A stretch of DNA of 64,000 nt from Nelumbo lutea (GCA_022828595.1 JAKGHH010000005.1:22829875-22893874); one strand, 5' to 3'. Positions 44,740-57,098 are shown, counted from the stretch's first letter. The notes: generated by a model not told the origin, from the letters alone. Translations and numbers: made by a program.

Positions 44740-45300
44740 CTGCCGAAGTGGGCATGGAAAGCATCTCTTCAGTAGGTGCAGCTCACTCTTCACATTGTTC
44801 CGCAGGTCGCTCCAGCTCGAGGTCGTCGGCCACCTTGGCTTTTCCTTTGAGGGTGGCGACGTAGCACTTGCGAGACTCAAGCTGATCGCCTCACGCTACC
44901 CCAACTCCAAAGTCTGTGGGGAACTTCATTACCAAATAATAGGTGGAGACCACCGCACGTAGAGCATGGGTGATGGGCCGACCTATTATGGCATTGTATG
45001 AGGAGGGAGTTGCGACCAACAAAAAGTCATGGTTGAGCCTTACTATGCTAGGCCAAGTGCCGACCGCCATAGGTATTGTAATTCTCCCCAAGGGCCTGAA
45101 TTCCTCTCTGCTGAAGCCCACCAAGGGAGTAATTGCGGGCTTGAGGTCGCTCTCTTGGAGCTGAAGCTTGTCGAATGCTTCATTGAGAAGAATGTCCACC
45201 GAGTTGCCGGAGTCGACGAGAACACGCTTGACTTCAAAGTCGTTAATCTTTATTTTCACGACGAGCACGTCATCATGGGGGGACCCCGCGTGCGTCGTCC
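44740..45300 (-). pseudogene. Tat B protease
   Basis: The ORF 45268-44891 has LVVKIKINDFEVKRVLVDSG, NSVDILLNEAFDKL, DFLLVATPSSYNAIIGRPIT and STYYLVMKFPTDFGVGVA. After a stop it continues as GDQLESRKCYVATLKGK. The active-site triad DSG is intact. It is followed by the DPAWTLQIG linker to RT. Confidence 0.88.
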
Positions 45301-45534
45301 TTAGTGAAGAAGATCAGGTCTTCTGTCCTTGGCTGCTTCATGGGGTTCTGCTCTTCTCTCCCGACCTCTCAAGCCCAAGTCTGAACTGCAGCTGAGGTGT
45401 AGCCCGCGACGATCGACCCTCCGACGATTACATGTATGGTGTACCCGCAAGTGAGGCTGCCAAAGAAGCCGTGTAGATGAAGAAGTTCGTTCACGAGTTG
45501 GGAGTAGTTCCGTCCAGCACATCACCCATCCCAT
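45301..45534 (-). pseudogene. Tat B gag-PR spacer remnant
   Basis: The minus strand in a shifted frame gives TIHVIVGGSIVAGYTSAAVQ and EEQNPMKQPRTEDLIFFTKD, the same spacer as in element C (59917-60060). It is cut at 45534, where copia sequence begins, so the body of gag is missing. Confidence 0.7.
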
Positions 45535-45789
45535 TGTTGTGTGACAACAATGGAGCCATTGCTCAGGCTAAGGAGCCATGAGTCCACTCGAAGTCGAAGC
45601 ACATCGAGAGGAAGTACCACGTACTCCGGGAGATTGTTAGTAGAGGGGACGTCCTGATTCAGAAGGTAGCGTCAATGGAAAATGTAGCAGACCCATTGAC
45701 AAAGCCACTATCATAGAACGTGTTTGAGAAACACGTAGAAAGCATGGGACTCTGGCTCGTACCTGATTGGACCTAAGTGCAAGTGGGAG
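45535..45789 (+). pseudogene. Ty1/copia RNase H C-terminus and PPT
   Basis: The plus strand reads LCDNNGAIAQAKEP, HSKSKHIERKYHVLREIVS, RGDVLIQKVASMENVADPLT, KPLS and VFEKHVESMGLW. This is the end of copia RNase H (ADPLTKPL motif) with two stops. GTGCAAGTGGGAGC just before 45790 serves as the polypurine tract. The upstream part of the copia element is absent. Confidence 0.88.
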
Positions 45790-47714
45790 CTGTTAGACAA
45801 TTTTGTATGCCCTTAGCTTCAATCAAGATGTACTTTATGAGTTTATTAATAAAAGTGCATATTTGATTCATGTTCCCTTGGTATGTTTCTGTGTAATACC
45901 CTTAAATTGGACATTTAATGAGACTCGTGCTAGTTTAGAATGTTCACAGCTAGTGGGTCGGTCTGGGGAGACCTATCCTGACAAGGCTGACACTGTGGTG
46001 CCACCAAGTCAGTTGGGGTGGCCTGTCTCAGCTGCCAGGGTGAGACCCTAGGCACATACAGTGTAGGATTAATTGAATCTTTGAACTGGACCAGATTTTC
46101 GGTATTGCCCTGGACCTTGGAGATTGATGGGCAAAACTGGAAAGTTACACCCGACCCCTAGGCTCGATTATGATACTGCATTGGGTGTCGGATTAGGCTG
46201 TCTTTGATGTACCATTCAGTGAGATCCTTAGCGGTGGTCAAAACCTGGGTATGTTGGGACAGTTTGAGAATTCATCTGAGTGGGTGATCATAGTGACAGG
46301 ATCAGTACCTTTGTCGGACAAAGGTAATGATCGGGGATGCACTCTCACTGATGGAAACCAAGACTGCCGGCAGCCGATTTCAATCGTTGAGATTTGTATT
46401 GCAAGATATATTTTATATGAGATATAAAAGTATATATATTATGGTTTCAAAAAGATTTGCAAAAGGTTTTAATTCCCATGATCCATATAAGCAGACAGTG
46501 AAACACTGTTCCTTGCAGCCGAGGGAGAGGTCCTCTCTTGTTAGGCAGTGTGTGATCATTATGGGTTGAGAGGTTAAGTGTAAGATCATTGAGGATAATA
46601 CCTGATGGGCTGATTTTACATCTGCCCACAGTCCCTGGGTGTTACAAGGTGGCTTGGCCCAAGGAACACTTAGGGTAAGTGTTGGGCCCATAGAAGCCCA
46701 TGAGATGGGTTTCAGGGGGTGCATTGTCCATAACAGTGTATTCCGCCACGCCTTGTAACAAAGGCTGGGCTGAACCCATGTGGCTGATGTGTAGATCAAT
46801 GTTTGGGTCCCATGCCATACAAGGAAGCCCAACTAGGCAACAGTTTGGAAGGCTAAGTGAATACATAACCTTAAATGGGCCTTAAGCCCATTTTGAACTG
46901 AGCTAATTTGATTAGTCATTTAAAGGGGCAAATTCTGAGATGGATCAGCTGATAGGATTGGGCCCATACCCTATCCACATAGAGAGTCCAAGATCTAAAT
47001 AAGATTTAGATCTAAAAGCCTCCTAATTAGATTAGGAGATAGCTGATTTGATCTGTAGATAATATAAGGGTTATCCCTTATCACTTAAAGGGACTTCTTA
47101 TCCAAATATGATTTGGATTAGCAACTCCTAATGGGATTAGAAGCTAATCCCTTTAAGATTATAAAAGGAGAAGGGGGTGGCAGCCTTTAGACATGCAACC
47201 AACACACTCTTGTCTTAAGAGCTGAAATCACAAGAAGAGAGAATTATGCAACTGCAAATACTCTCTTGTCGCCTCCTTCCTGCAACCGCCGCCTCCAGTA
47301 GTTCGATCTCCAGTTCTTGGGAGAAATCAAGACTCCATCTTGATACCAATCTTTTGGAGTTGTATTCACAAGTCATCCAGTTGATTTTTGCGATGAGTCA
47401 AGTTCTTTTGGAAGAACATTGCTGATTTTGCTCCACCCTACACTGCGCCATCTTCAGTGGAAGCAGATTTTGGATCCTTCCTTGGGCATGAACACCTCCA
47501 TTGGGAGATATTGCTTCTCCGCACCATGTATAATCCCTCCCTACTCCTTTTGGTTCAGATCTGGTCCAGTTTATGGTTCAAGAATGATCATTGAAAATAT
47601 GATTTTCTAAATAGGGAATTTGATTCCCAGTTGAAGGGAGAGAAAAATTTTTGAAATTCGCCCCCTTATTCCACAATCTTTGGGCGTCCATGTGATGGAT
47701 ATCCCATCCCTTCA
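45790..47714 (+). mobile_element. Ty1/copia 3' LTR (1.9 kb)
   Basis: It starts TGTTAGACAATTTTGTATGC after the PPT and ends …CCCATCCCTTCA at about 47714. A TATAAAAGG box is at 47160-47168. Relatives in this window: 53822-54684 and 55897-57095 (minus) and an older copy at 50345-51135 (plus). 47590-47700 matches the reverse complement of 53835-53945 closely. The exact 3' end is inferred from where the copies stop agreeing. Confidence 0.8.
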
Positions 47715-47721
47715 CGATGCA

Positions 47722-48147
47722 GCCTGATGAGAGTCATGGGTGCAGTTTGTGGATTCAGCGGGTACTGTTGTCCGGTAGGAAATCCTTTTGTGATTCGCTA
47801 AGTTGTTCTCGTGCCGAGCTACCTTGTACCGAGCTACCTTGCACCGAGCTACTGGTATTACACTGAGGTGCTTCTGCCCGAGGTGGGCGCTTGAGCTCGT
47901 CTTAACTTTGGGAATGAGCTTGTCCTGGGGTGCCCTCAACTCGGGACGCCCCTGACTTAGGAGAATCTCAGTTCGGAGTGTTTGCTTGGAAGAATCAGAG
48001 CTCGAAGCTCGGGGCACTCAGAGAAGTGTCTTATAGCTGAGCTGCCACGTTGGACCTTAGCGGAGTTGTCGTGCCGAGTTGTCACTTAGGCCAAGTCACG
48101 TCCACGTGTCTCCCTATCATGAGGTCGGGCCAAATCACCCTCCATCA
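47722..48147 (-). mobile_element. Tat element B 5' LTR remnant (U3 half)
   Basis: The minus strand starts TGATGGAGGGTGATTTGG at 48147 and parallels 36838-37292 of the 3' LTR to 47722 (GATTCGCTAAGTTGTTCTCG; CCGAGCTACCTTG repeats). It then stops at the copia LTR, so R/U5, PBS and gag are lost. The right flank, GAAAG, pairs with GAAAA at 36457-36461. Confidence 0.88.
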
Positions 48148-49094
48148 GAAAGTTTGAATTAAAAAATTTAAGAATTATTTAAATATTCTAACAAAATTAT
48201 ATAATAACTTTAAAATATTTATTAAAAACACAAAAATAGTTTTATATTTTTACAAAATATATCACGAAATTAAGTACTAAACATTTAAATTATGTTTTTC
48301 TAGATTATCAATTTAAATGTTTTTCAAATATTTAATAATACGCAATAGCTTTAAATAAATAAAACTCAAATAACAAAATAATTTAAATATTTTATAGATT
48401 ATTTAATTATTTAAATAACTAAATATTTATCATAACTAGCTAGATTTTAAATAGTTAAAATAACAAAATTATGTAATAAATTTAAAAAATTTCTTTAAAG
48501 TAGAAAAATAGTTATAACAAAATATTGAAATTAATTGTAATTTAATATATTACAAACTTAACAATGGAATTACGTAATAATAGTCTAAATTATGATTTTA
48601 TGGATAATTAAATTTAATAAATAATTAATATTTGAAAATTTAAATATTTTACATATTATTTAATTATTTAAATAACAAAATATTTAACATAACTAGATTT
48701 TAAATAGTTAAAATAAAAAAATTATGTAATAAATTTAAAAAATTTCTGAAAATTAGAAAATTAATTATAACATATTATTGATACTAATTTCACTTATATC
48801 AAGTAATAATTCAAGAAAATAACTTTCAAAAAAATAATATTTATTAATAATAATTTTAAACTCTTAATCTGTATTTATTATATAATTATACATACTAAAA
48901 TTAATATTTATTGTATTTCAGTAATTATTTATTATTTTTTGTGATAAATGTATATTAAACGATTATGTATAAATTTATTTTGTTTTGTTATTTAATAGAA
49001 AACTTTCAACAATTATTGGTGATTAAACTACTATTGTTCAAATTTTTAAATTAAATTTATTGCACTTATTGTATTTATTGTATTTTTGTTATAA
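48148..49094. other. Gene-free AT-rich stretch
   Basis: Very AT-rich (AAATATTTAA, TAAATAACTAAATA words) with weak internal repetition, for example TTTTAAATAGTTAAAATAA at 48448 and 48689. No ORF. Confidence 0.6.
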
Positions 49095-49642
49095 CTTATT
49101 GATTAATATTTATTAGAGATTGTACTACTTATTGACTATGTTAATATATTTTTAGTACTTATTGTATTTTTGTAATTATTGTATTTTTTTCATTATCAAT
49201 ATATTTTCAATAATTGTGTTTTTTCGACATAAGTTTTAATAATTATTAGACATTAAACTATTGTTATTTATCAGAGGTGAGACTATTAATGCCGAAATTA
49301 TGAATGTTCATGAGTTGGTTTGATTTGGTCGTAGGCTATTTGGCTAATCAAATTGACCTAGTCAAGTTGGGGAGTTGGTCAACTAAAACCGATTGACCTT
49401 TTGTGAAATCCAACCCACCCAAGTTGTATCAGTTTGGGTCAATTTTTTAGTTTGGTTAGTCAGTTTAAAAGATTTTAACTTAAAAATTAAATTTAATTTT
49501 AAAATAATTGTACAATTATTTAAAAATAAATTAAAAAATTATATTTATGATATAAAACATTTTAGGCTATGAAATATGTAAAATTTCCCACTTTTCCATA
49601 TTAAAAATTATATTTAAAATATAAAATACTAATATATCCATG
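49095..49642 (+). repeat. Dispersed repeat, copy 2 (partner 33125-33664)
   Basis: Same order of blocks as copy 1, from TACTACTTATTGACTATGTT to TACTAATATATCCATGG. Non-coding. Confidence 0.8.
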
Positions 49643-50344
49643 GTTAAGTCGTTTGATTTTGGTCGGTTTACAAATGGCCAAAGTGAAATTGATCCAACTT
49701 GGTTGAATTGGGAAATTTTTTAACCAAAAATGACCTAAAATACTAGAAAACCGACCAACTTGGGTCTAATTGGTTGGGTTGGTCGGTTTCATTAGTTTGA
49801 TGAAAAAACCTAACTAAAATTTAATTATTGTTATTTTTATATTATAAAAAATATATTAAAAGTAATATATAAAATATGAATAATTATTAATTATTTAAAA
49901 AGTTGAAAATATAAAACAATTGTATACTCTTATGTGCTTCTGTTAGGATTATTTATTAGAACACACCTTATAGTTTTACATATTTACTTAAACCTACCTT
50001 ATAGTTTTCATTTTACTAAAAATCCCATATATTTTACAACTTATTTACTTAATCAACCTTTCATAAGGAGTGTTTGTTTTGCCATTAAGCCCATGATTTT
50101 TTATTCCAAAAATACCCTTAACACTTTTTTTGTATAAAAAACAAAATTGACCAAATATAGCCAATAGAGTGGTTGCCTCTGTCTTATTAAGGACAAAAAT
50201 GGTATTTTTATTTTTATTTTCTTTTGATTAAATTTTTTTAAATGAACATTGGGGTCAACACTATCATTTTCCACTGTTATCTAATGAAAGATTGATTAAA
50301 TCCATTGCAAATTATAAGTGGTATTTTTATTTTCTCAAGCATTT
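49643..50344. other. Gene-free stretch
   Basis: 49650-49800 holds GGTCGGTTT / AAACCGACC words in both orientations, suggestive of a decayed inverted-repeat element. 49934-50137 is open but has no recognisable product. Confidence 0.4.
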
Positions 50345-51135
50345 GATGAACTTAGGGAGTTTATCATGTCAAGGCTGACACTCTTGTTCTATCGAAATGG
50401 TGGAGTAATTTGTCTCAACTGCTCAAGTTGGACCTAAGGTACAATGAGTAGGTGTTTAGTGAAACACTGAAAGGGACCATTTTAATTATACCTTAGACCT
50501 TGGAGACATGTAGGTAAAATTGAAAAAAAATCACTAAAAGGGACCCCTAAACTTGATAATAGTGCCAAACTGAGTATTTGACTAAGTTTCTTTTGATATT
50601 CAAACCAATGAGATCCGCTTAGAGTCAAATACGTAGTTATGTTGGAGCAATTTGAAGTAGTATTTGAGTGGGTGACCATTGTGATAGGATCAATCACTTC
50701 ATCAAATAAAAAGAATATCCTATCTTACACTCTCCCTAATGGATGGATTTTAACTTGTTTTGAGACTAGTATTGCAAAATGTATTTATATTCATAGTTTA
50801 TTTTATAAAGAGTTTGCACAAGGTTTTAATCATATGATCTATTTGAGTAGAGGGTGTAACATTGAATATTGTAGTTAGAGAGGAGGTCCTTCCTTATTAG
50901 TAGTGTTCTGATATTATTGGCTAAGAGGCTGGGAGCATGTGATGACTAAAACCCAAACCCCACTTATTAATTAGGTTTTGGGCTGAATTAAGCCCAATTG
51001 AGTTAGGGGTGGTTCACTAAGAAACCCTTAGTGAATTCATCCCATGTGCTTTTGCATATGGCCCAAACCTATGTGGTTTAACTTAAGAGCTTAGTGGGTC
51101 CCATGCCATACAAGGATCAAGTCAAAGGCTGCTAG
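50345..51135 (+). mobile_element. Older copia LTR remnant
   Basis: Aligns by eye with 45975-46830 of the copia LTR. Shared blocks are CAAGGCTGACACT, CCTTGGAGA, GAGTGGGTGA, ATAGGATCA, TTTGCACAAGG/TTTGCAAAAGG, AGAGGTC/GGAGGTCCT and GTGGGTCCCATGCCATACAAGG. Heavily diverged, no ends seen. Confidence 0.7.
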
Positions 51136-51735
51136 CCTACTAAACACCAATGTTTTAAAAACCGACCTAGAGGCCAAACCATTTTTACCTCTGGGTCGTA
51201 GGTCACTGATTTGATTGTCTAGATTGAACGGGTTTGACATTCCATATTAACATTTTAAAAAGTTAGCATAGTGGGGAAAGGCACTTGATGACCCTTGGGA
51301 CACATAGATCTCAAAAAGTTACCTAGAATAAAAAAAGAATCACCCCAATCAATCGTCAGAGAACAAAGCTATGGCCTTTGGAAGTGTGCATACATATTTA
51401 ATGTGCAACATGTGATTCGGTCAACAGTTTTTAAACAAATTCCAGGACCCAGAATAGAGAATAGATATTACTTAAGAAGTAGGTTGAAAACACCGGTAAA
51501 CAAATGTGAGAATGGAGATTACTTAAGAAGCAATACTGATTTCCAACAAATTGACTAGTTAGTTATTTAGCTTGACTAGGTAGTTTAGTTGCTGGATTCT
51601 TTGGGTTGAATTAGCAAACTTTCTATTTCTCTCAAATTCTTAATAAAATTACAATTTTTTCCTAATTAGAAGCTTTCTAAACCAGTTGGAAAACTAATTG
51701 GATCATTTAGTTTTCCTAATTAGAAGCCTTCAACC
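51136..51735. other. Gene-free stretch with a possible hAT-like end
   Basis: CAATGTTTTAAAAACCGACC at 51152 resembles the left end of the MITE at 33895, and TTAACATTTTAAAAAG at 51247 could be a decayed right end. No TSD is found. 51465-51530 contains a short repeat of GATTACTTAAGAAG. Confidence 0.4.
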
Positions 51736-51979
51736 CCTAAAATTTTTTAAAAAATTTTAACTTTGTTAGCCACCAGAATTTTTGAAAAACTTTTAATTTT
51801 ATTAGCCCCCAAATTTTCAGAAAATTTCAACTTCATTAGCCTCAAAATTTTGGAAAATTTCAACTTCATTAGCCCCCAAAATTTTAAAGAATTTCAACCT
51901 CATTAGCTCCCAAATTTTCAAAAAATTTTAACTTTTTATACCTCAAATTTTTGGAAAATTTCAATTTTATTAGCTCCTA
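51736..51979 (+). repeat. Minisatellite, 33-37 bp unit, about seven copies
   Basis: Units follow the pattern AAAATTTT(C/G)(A/G)(G/A)AAAATTTCAACTT followed by (C/T)ATTAGCCCCC. The first copies are more diverged than the central ones. Non-coding. Confidence 0.85.
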
Positions 51980-53821
51980 ATATTGGTAGAGTAGTTATTG
52001 AATTGTATAAGGTTGTAAATATTGATGAGAGTGCAGGTTTTGCATAAGGTTATTGTGGAAGATTGTATTGTTTAGCTTATGTATGGGGGTATATGTGAAT
52101 TGTATGCAAGTATGTGGTTTTGTGCTTGTGGTGGTATGGTTATAGATATGTAGTGTATGAATGCAAACGTTAGTGTCTTAATGTATGGACATGTAATGGT
52201 GTCATGAGCTTTAAGTTTTTGGTGTATGAGTTGTTTTATCGTATATGAAGGATATTAAATGGTAAGCTATAAGTGATGTGTATAGAAGTATGAATATGTG
52301 TATGGTGGTTTTATGATTGTAGTGCTGTGGGTATGCGATGTATAATGTATGCATGAAATTATGTATATATATTCGAGCATGTATGAATGTGTATGAAATA
52401 TAAAGATTATGCATACTTGCTAGCAGTAGTAGAGGCTAATGTTGAATAGTTCTCAAAGATAGAATTGAGCCGTGGAAATGTGCTTGTCATGGGTTGAAAT
52501 GATAACTGGCACTCTTAAAACAATGCTAGTGCCTAGAGGATTACCATCTAGCCGAAGCCCCTAGAGTTACTAAGTCTTTTGGCAGCTTGGTGCCTTTTTA
52601 ATACACTTCCTAGAGGATTATCGTTGAGACAAAGCCCCTCAGAGTTATTAGGTCTTTTGGCAACTTGGTGCCCCTAGAGAAGTATAAGCTGCAAGTGTTA
52701 GTAGCATGTACATATATAAAGAATTTCATTATGTATGAGAGAATAACCATATCATGGTAAGTAATCAAAAGGTGAGCTGCAGATGATAGTAGCACATGCA
52801 TATGTGCGTGTTCTTAGAATAATAAAAGAGTTGTAAGGAAAGTATCTAAAAACAATAATGTTCACGAGAGAATGACTTAGTTATAGGATAAATTTCTTAT
52901 GTAATGAAGTACAAAATCTTTTGATACTGAAAGTAGGCATGCAATATGCTAAAATATTGGGATAAAATGCTGAAAAAAATTGAACGTTATCCAACAAAAA
53001 TGCCATGAAGTTTCTCAATGAAAAACTATCGTGTCCTTAAAATTCTTTTCCCAAGAAAAGCATGTTGAAAAATGAATGTGGGACAAAGTATTTGAGTATT
53101 TGTTGTGATTGTTGAAAAAATGCAGCTGAATAATTAAAGAAATATGTAAAAGAAGGGGGAAGGAATAGTAAAAAAATTAATAATTAAGCCCAAACATAAA
53201 AGAAAGTTCTTACTCTAATAAAATATAATAATACTTCAATCTTCTAAACACTAACTTATGTTAAACCTGAATAATTTTACTAATTTATGTGTAGAAGAAA
53301 CAATCATACAAAAAGTGCCCTATCCACTTGGCCATGGAGACCAAGGAAATTTTCATATTATATTGTCAAAATAATAAGCACTCCATTGTATTATAAAGAT
53401 ATTCATCATAGAAAGATAGGCGGGTTTATGGGTTGGGGTGCCGTGGGTTGGGTGGTGGTAGATTGGTTGGGCACAGAAGAGAATCTCAGTAGATCGGGTG
53501 GCAAAACAAGGGGCAATATAGATGCTTGGATCGAACTAGATCTAGTAGGCACAATATAGTAAGCACGTTCTATAAGCACTTGATAAATATTCTGGCAAGT
53601 GTCAAAAGTGGGTTTTAATCTTTTTCAAGTGTAGGCTAGGGGTATATTAAGGGACATGTGTAAAAAAAAATCTAAGTGCTCATTGAGCGTGCTTACAACT
53701 TTTGTGCCTACCTAATCCAGACTGTGAACAAATATGCTAAAATGTATCATCAAATGAATATTCTTTTTTTGCAAAAGATGAATTAAATTTGATGAAGTAA
53801 TGCCACATGCAATATAAACAT
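51980..53821. other. Gene-free stretch with a small duplication
   Basis: 52530-52594 and 52608-52672 are diverged tandem copies (CTAGAGGATTA...AAGCCCCT...GGTCTTTTGGCAACTTGGTGCC). 52040-52440 is rich in GTATG/TATGT words. No supportable gene. Confidence 0.5.
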
Positions 53822-54684
53822 TGAAAGGATGAGAGATCCATCACATGGACGCCCAAAGATTGCGGAATAAGTGGTGAATTTCAAAAAATTTTCTTCTCCC
53901 TTCAACTGGGAATCACATTCCCTATTTAGAAAATCATATTTTCAAAGATAAATCTTGAACCTTAAACTGAACCAGATCTGAACCAAAAGGAATGGGAGAG
54001 AATAATACCTAATACGGAGAAGTAATATCTCCCAACGAAGGTGTTCACGCCCAAGGAAGGATCCAAAGACTGCTCCCACTGAAGATGGCGCAGTGCAGGA
54101 TGGAGCAGAATCAACAGTGTTCTTCCCCAAGAACTCTGTCCTTCGCAAGAATCAGTAGAATGGTACGTGAGCACAGCTTCCTTTTCAATCCTTTCTCAAA
54201 GAACTGATGTCAAGATCCAATCTTGACTTCTCCCACAACTGGAGATCGAACTAGCAAACAGGGCGACAAGAGCAGGGAGGCGGCAAGAGAGTATTCGCAG
54301 GCTGCAGAATTCTCTCTTCTTGATTTCAGCACTAAAGAGGATCTGATGTGTTTCTTGTTGGTCTCTCTCAAAGCTGCCGCCCCCTCCTTCTTTTTGTTAA
54401 CTTAAAAGATCAGCTCCTAATCCCATTAGGAGGTGCTTATCCAAATCATATTTGGATCAGCCTTCTCTTCTAGTGATAAGGATAAACCCTTATCTTATCT
54501 GCAGATTAGATTAGCTTTATCCTAATTCCATTAGGAGGTTTCTAGATCTGAATCACATTCAGATCTGGACTCTCTGAGTGGATAGGATTAAGACCCTATC
54601 CTATCTGTTAATCCATCTCAGAATTCGCCCCTTTAATTAACTAAATAAATAGCCTAGTTTGAAATGGGCTTTAGGCCCATTAAG
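53822..54684 (-). mobile_element. Copia LTR fragment (3' part), minus strand
   Basis: The reverse complement matches 46870-47714 of the copia LTR (GCCCATTTCAAACTAGGCT, the repeated GATTTGGAT...AATCCC blocks, CTTTGGGCGTCCATGTGATG). At 54684 it joins pre-integrase coding sequence directly. The element has lost everything from integrase to the first half of this LTR. Confidence 0.8.
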
Positions 54685-55829
54685 CTTACAGTAATCGTAT
54701 TACTAAAGAAGACAGAATAACCATCTGCACACAGTTTTGAGACAGAAATCAAATTTCTCCTTAAATTTTGCACATAAAGACAGTCTTTCAGTACAATTGT
54801 TCCTTCTCTAAAAATTTATTCCACGGTTCCTATGGCCGCGGCTGCAACAGTAGCAGTAGTCCCCAAGAAGAGTGTGACTTCTCCTTCACTCAGCCTTCTG
54901 CTTACCTTGAACCCCTGCAGTGAGTTACAAACATGAGTCAAAGCCCCGGAGTCAATACACCAGGATGCAGAAGCTACCAACAAATTGCTTTCTATAACAC
55001 AAGTTTTGAAGTTACCTTTCTTGGATTCTAGGTAGGCAGGACAGTTCCTTTTCTAGTGGCCGGTCTTCTTGCAGAAGTGACAGGCATCCGATGCTTTGTC
55101 TTTCTTCTGCTTCTTGCTCTTAGCGGATTTCTTCTAAGGCTTCTTTGCTTTCCTCTTTCTCTTGTCTGTCTTGCCAGCTTCAACAAGCATGGCTACAGGC
55201 TCATCTTTTCTAATCAGTTCTTCAGCTCTTTGCAACATATTGCTGAGCTCTTGTAAGCTGACATTCAGCTTGTTCATGTTATAGTTCATGATGAACGGAT
55301 TAAAGGAAGGAGGCAAAGTGTTAAGGATAGCATCTATCTGGGTTACAAGGTCCAGCCCGGATCCAAGAGCCTCTAGTTCGTTGATTTATCCCATCATCCG
55401 AAGACAACGGTCGTGAACTTGTTGACCCTTGCACATTTGTGCGGTCATGAACTGTTTCAAGACCTTTTGTCGAGTAGAATGATTTTGCTCTTCATACATT
55501 GTCTTGAGACTGTCCAATATGTCTTTGGCAAGTTCGATCTGATCGAACTGCCTCTGTATCGGATTGTCTAAGGAGGCAATGATGTAACACTGGGCAAGGG
55601 AGTTTTTCTCCTCCCATTCTTGATAGTCTCTCCTTCGAGCCTCAGAAGCCCTATCACCCGGACGCTCCGGGGCAGGATTCTTTGCCACTTTGTCTAGCTT
55701 TTCAGAAGCTAGGACCAGCATAAGGTTCCTGTACCAGTTAGCATAGTTTGGGCCCTTCAACTTGTTGTCATCAAGCAGTTTTGCAAAAGATCCGTTTGCA
55801 ATTTTCTGATAAAAGAGCAAATTCTCCAT
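54685..55829 (-). pseudogene. Copia gag, protease and start of pre-integrase, broken
   Basis: The ORF 55829-55386 starts MENLLFYQKIANGSFAKLLD and has KLKGPNYANWYRNLMLVLAS and QCYIIASLDNPIQRQFDQIE, a copia gag. After a stop it continues (55316-55020) with LNVSLQELSNMLQRAEELIR and a zinc knuckle CHFCKKTGH-stop-KRNCPAYL (a TAG inside). The protease follows with WCIDSGALTHVCNSLQGF (about 54965-54912). Pre-integrase follows with VTLFLGTTATVAAAAIGT and LRRNLISVSKL (54880-54720), ending at VFFSNTITVSL where LTR sequence takes over. Same family as the pol at 26350. Start chosen at the ATG soon after the LTR. Confidence 0.9.
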
Positions 55830-55896
55830 TTAAAAATCTAGTTTTTACATTCATTTGACATATTTCTAGGTCAAAATGGGATGCTAAGGCCATTTG

Positions 55897-57058
55897 AAGG
55901 GAGGGGAAATCAATCATATGGATGGCCGAACCATGCTAAATGGTTGGGTGAAATTTCAAAAATTTTCTTTCACACTTCCGAGAATCGTATTCCTAGTTTT
56001 AGAAATATTATATTTTTCTAGGATTGTTCTTGCACTGAAATCGGACCAGATTTGAAACCAACAGAAAGGGAAAAAGTATACCTGATATGAATTCCACAAA
56101 TGTAGCCCCCAAAGTGGTAGTTCACACCCAAAGAGAGTACCAAAACCAGCTTCCACTAGAGATAGTGCAGCTTGAATTAAAGCAGTTTAACAACACAGTT
56201 TTCAACAAAACTATGATCCAACACCTCAGATCGAACAAGGGAGGTGAGTACGAATTGGTTATGATATTTTCTTCAAAAACAGAAGTCAGAATTGATCAAA
56301 ATCAGTCCAAGAACTAGAGGTCGAATTAGGATTTCTAAGGCGGTAAGAGCGGAGAGAGAATTGAGAGAAGAGTAATCTGAAGCAAATTTCAGTCTCCTCT
56401 TTTCTTAGCCTTAAGGATCACCATTCCTAATCGAATTAGGAGGTTCCTAATCCAAATCTTTATTTGGATTTGGACCTTCTAAGTGGATAAGACTTATCAT
56501 CTTATCCTAATGACTGATCCAGACCCATATCCAAACCCATATTCGCCCATCACATGATCGCTTAAGCTATCATGTGACCACTTGATTAATCCAATTAATT
56601 TTGGACTTTAAGCCCATTAAGCAAGTGGCTCATAATCCTAGGTAGTTGCTGGTCCATTTGGTTCACTTTGTATGGTGTGGGACCCCAAATATGACCATAC
56701 ATAAGCCCATATGAATTCGGCCTAGCCTCTGTGAAAAAAGACTTGCACAAATTCACTGTCAAGCACTATAAACCCCTGAGTCCATCAGTATGGGGTCTTA
56801 ATGGGCCCAACATTTACATTAAATGATCCTTGAGTCCAGCCATCCTATGAAGGCCCAAGGATATTAGACTTAAGTAGGATATAGCCCATCAGGTGAATAG
56901 CCCTAAATGGTCTCTTACACTAAACCTCTTAGCCCATAATGATCACACTGCCTGACAGGGAATGACCTCTCCCCTGGTTGCAAGGTGCAGTGTTGCACTC
57001 TCAGCTTGGATGGGTCCTGTGAATTAAAACTTTTTGCAAATATTTTTCTTAAAACAAA

Positions 57059-57095
<37 letters not shown>
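55897..57095 (-). mobile_element. Copia 5' LTR (partial), minus strand
   Basis: Reverse-complement relative of 46440-47714, with blocks AGGCAGTGTGATCATTATGG, GGGAGAGGTC, CCTGATGGGCT and TTTTTGAAATT. It lies directly before the gag at 55829, so it is the 5' LTR. Its left part is interrupted at 57096 by Tat element C within an AT run. The remainder would be beyond the window. Confidence 0.8.
57062..57095 (+). repeat. (AT)n microsatellite at the insertion point of Tat C
   Basis: About 34 bp of alternating AT, corresponding to the AT-rich TATATATTATG part of the copia LTR. Element C starts at its right edge. Confidence 0.8.

Positions 57096-57098
<3 letters not shown>

Larger units (their letters stand above)
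36462..48147 (-). mobile_element. Tat-lineage Ty3/gypsy element B, 11.7 kb, disrupted at its 5' end
   Basis: Both outer ends are CATCA/TGATG: the 3' LTR ends at 36462 and the 5' LTR starts at 48147. The flanks are GAAAA and GAAAG, a 5-bp TSD with one mismatch. On the minus strand the order is 5' LTR remnant, foreign copia insert, end of gag, PR, RT, RNase H, second (archaeal-type) RNase H, integrase, non-coding repeats, PPT, 3' LTR. Between integrase and PPT an extra gene runs on the plus strand. Dual RNase H plus an antisense extra ORF is a known combination in the plant Tat lineage. Pol carries stops and frameshifts. Confidence 0.88.

Noticed and set aside
51152..51262. A fourth hAT MITE starting CAATGTTTTAAAAACCG
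   Set aside because: The left end looks right, but I found no convincing right end or 8-bp TSD.
51736..51979. CRISPR-like array
   Set aside because: Units are contiguous diverged minisatellite repeats without unique spacers, in a plant nuclear context.
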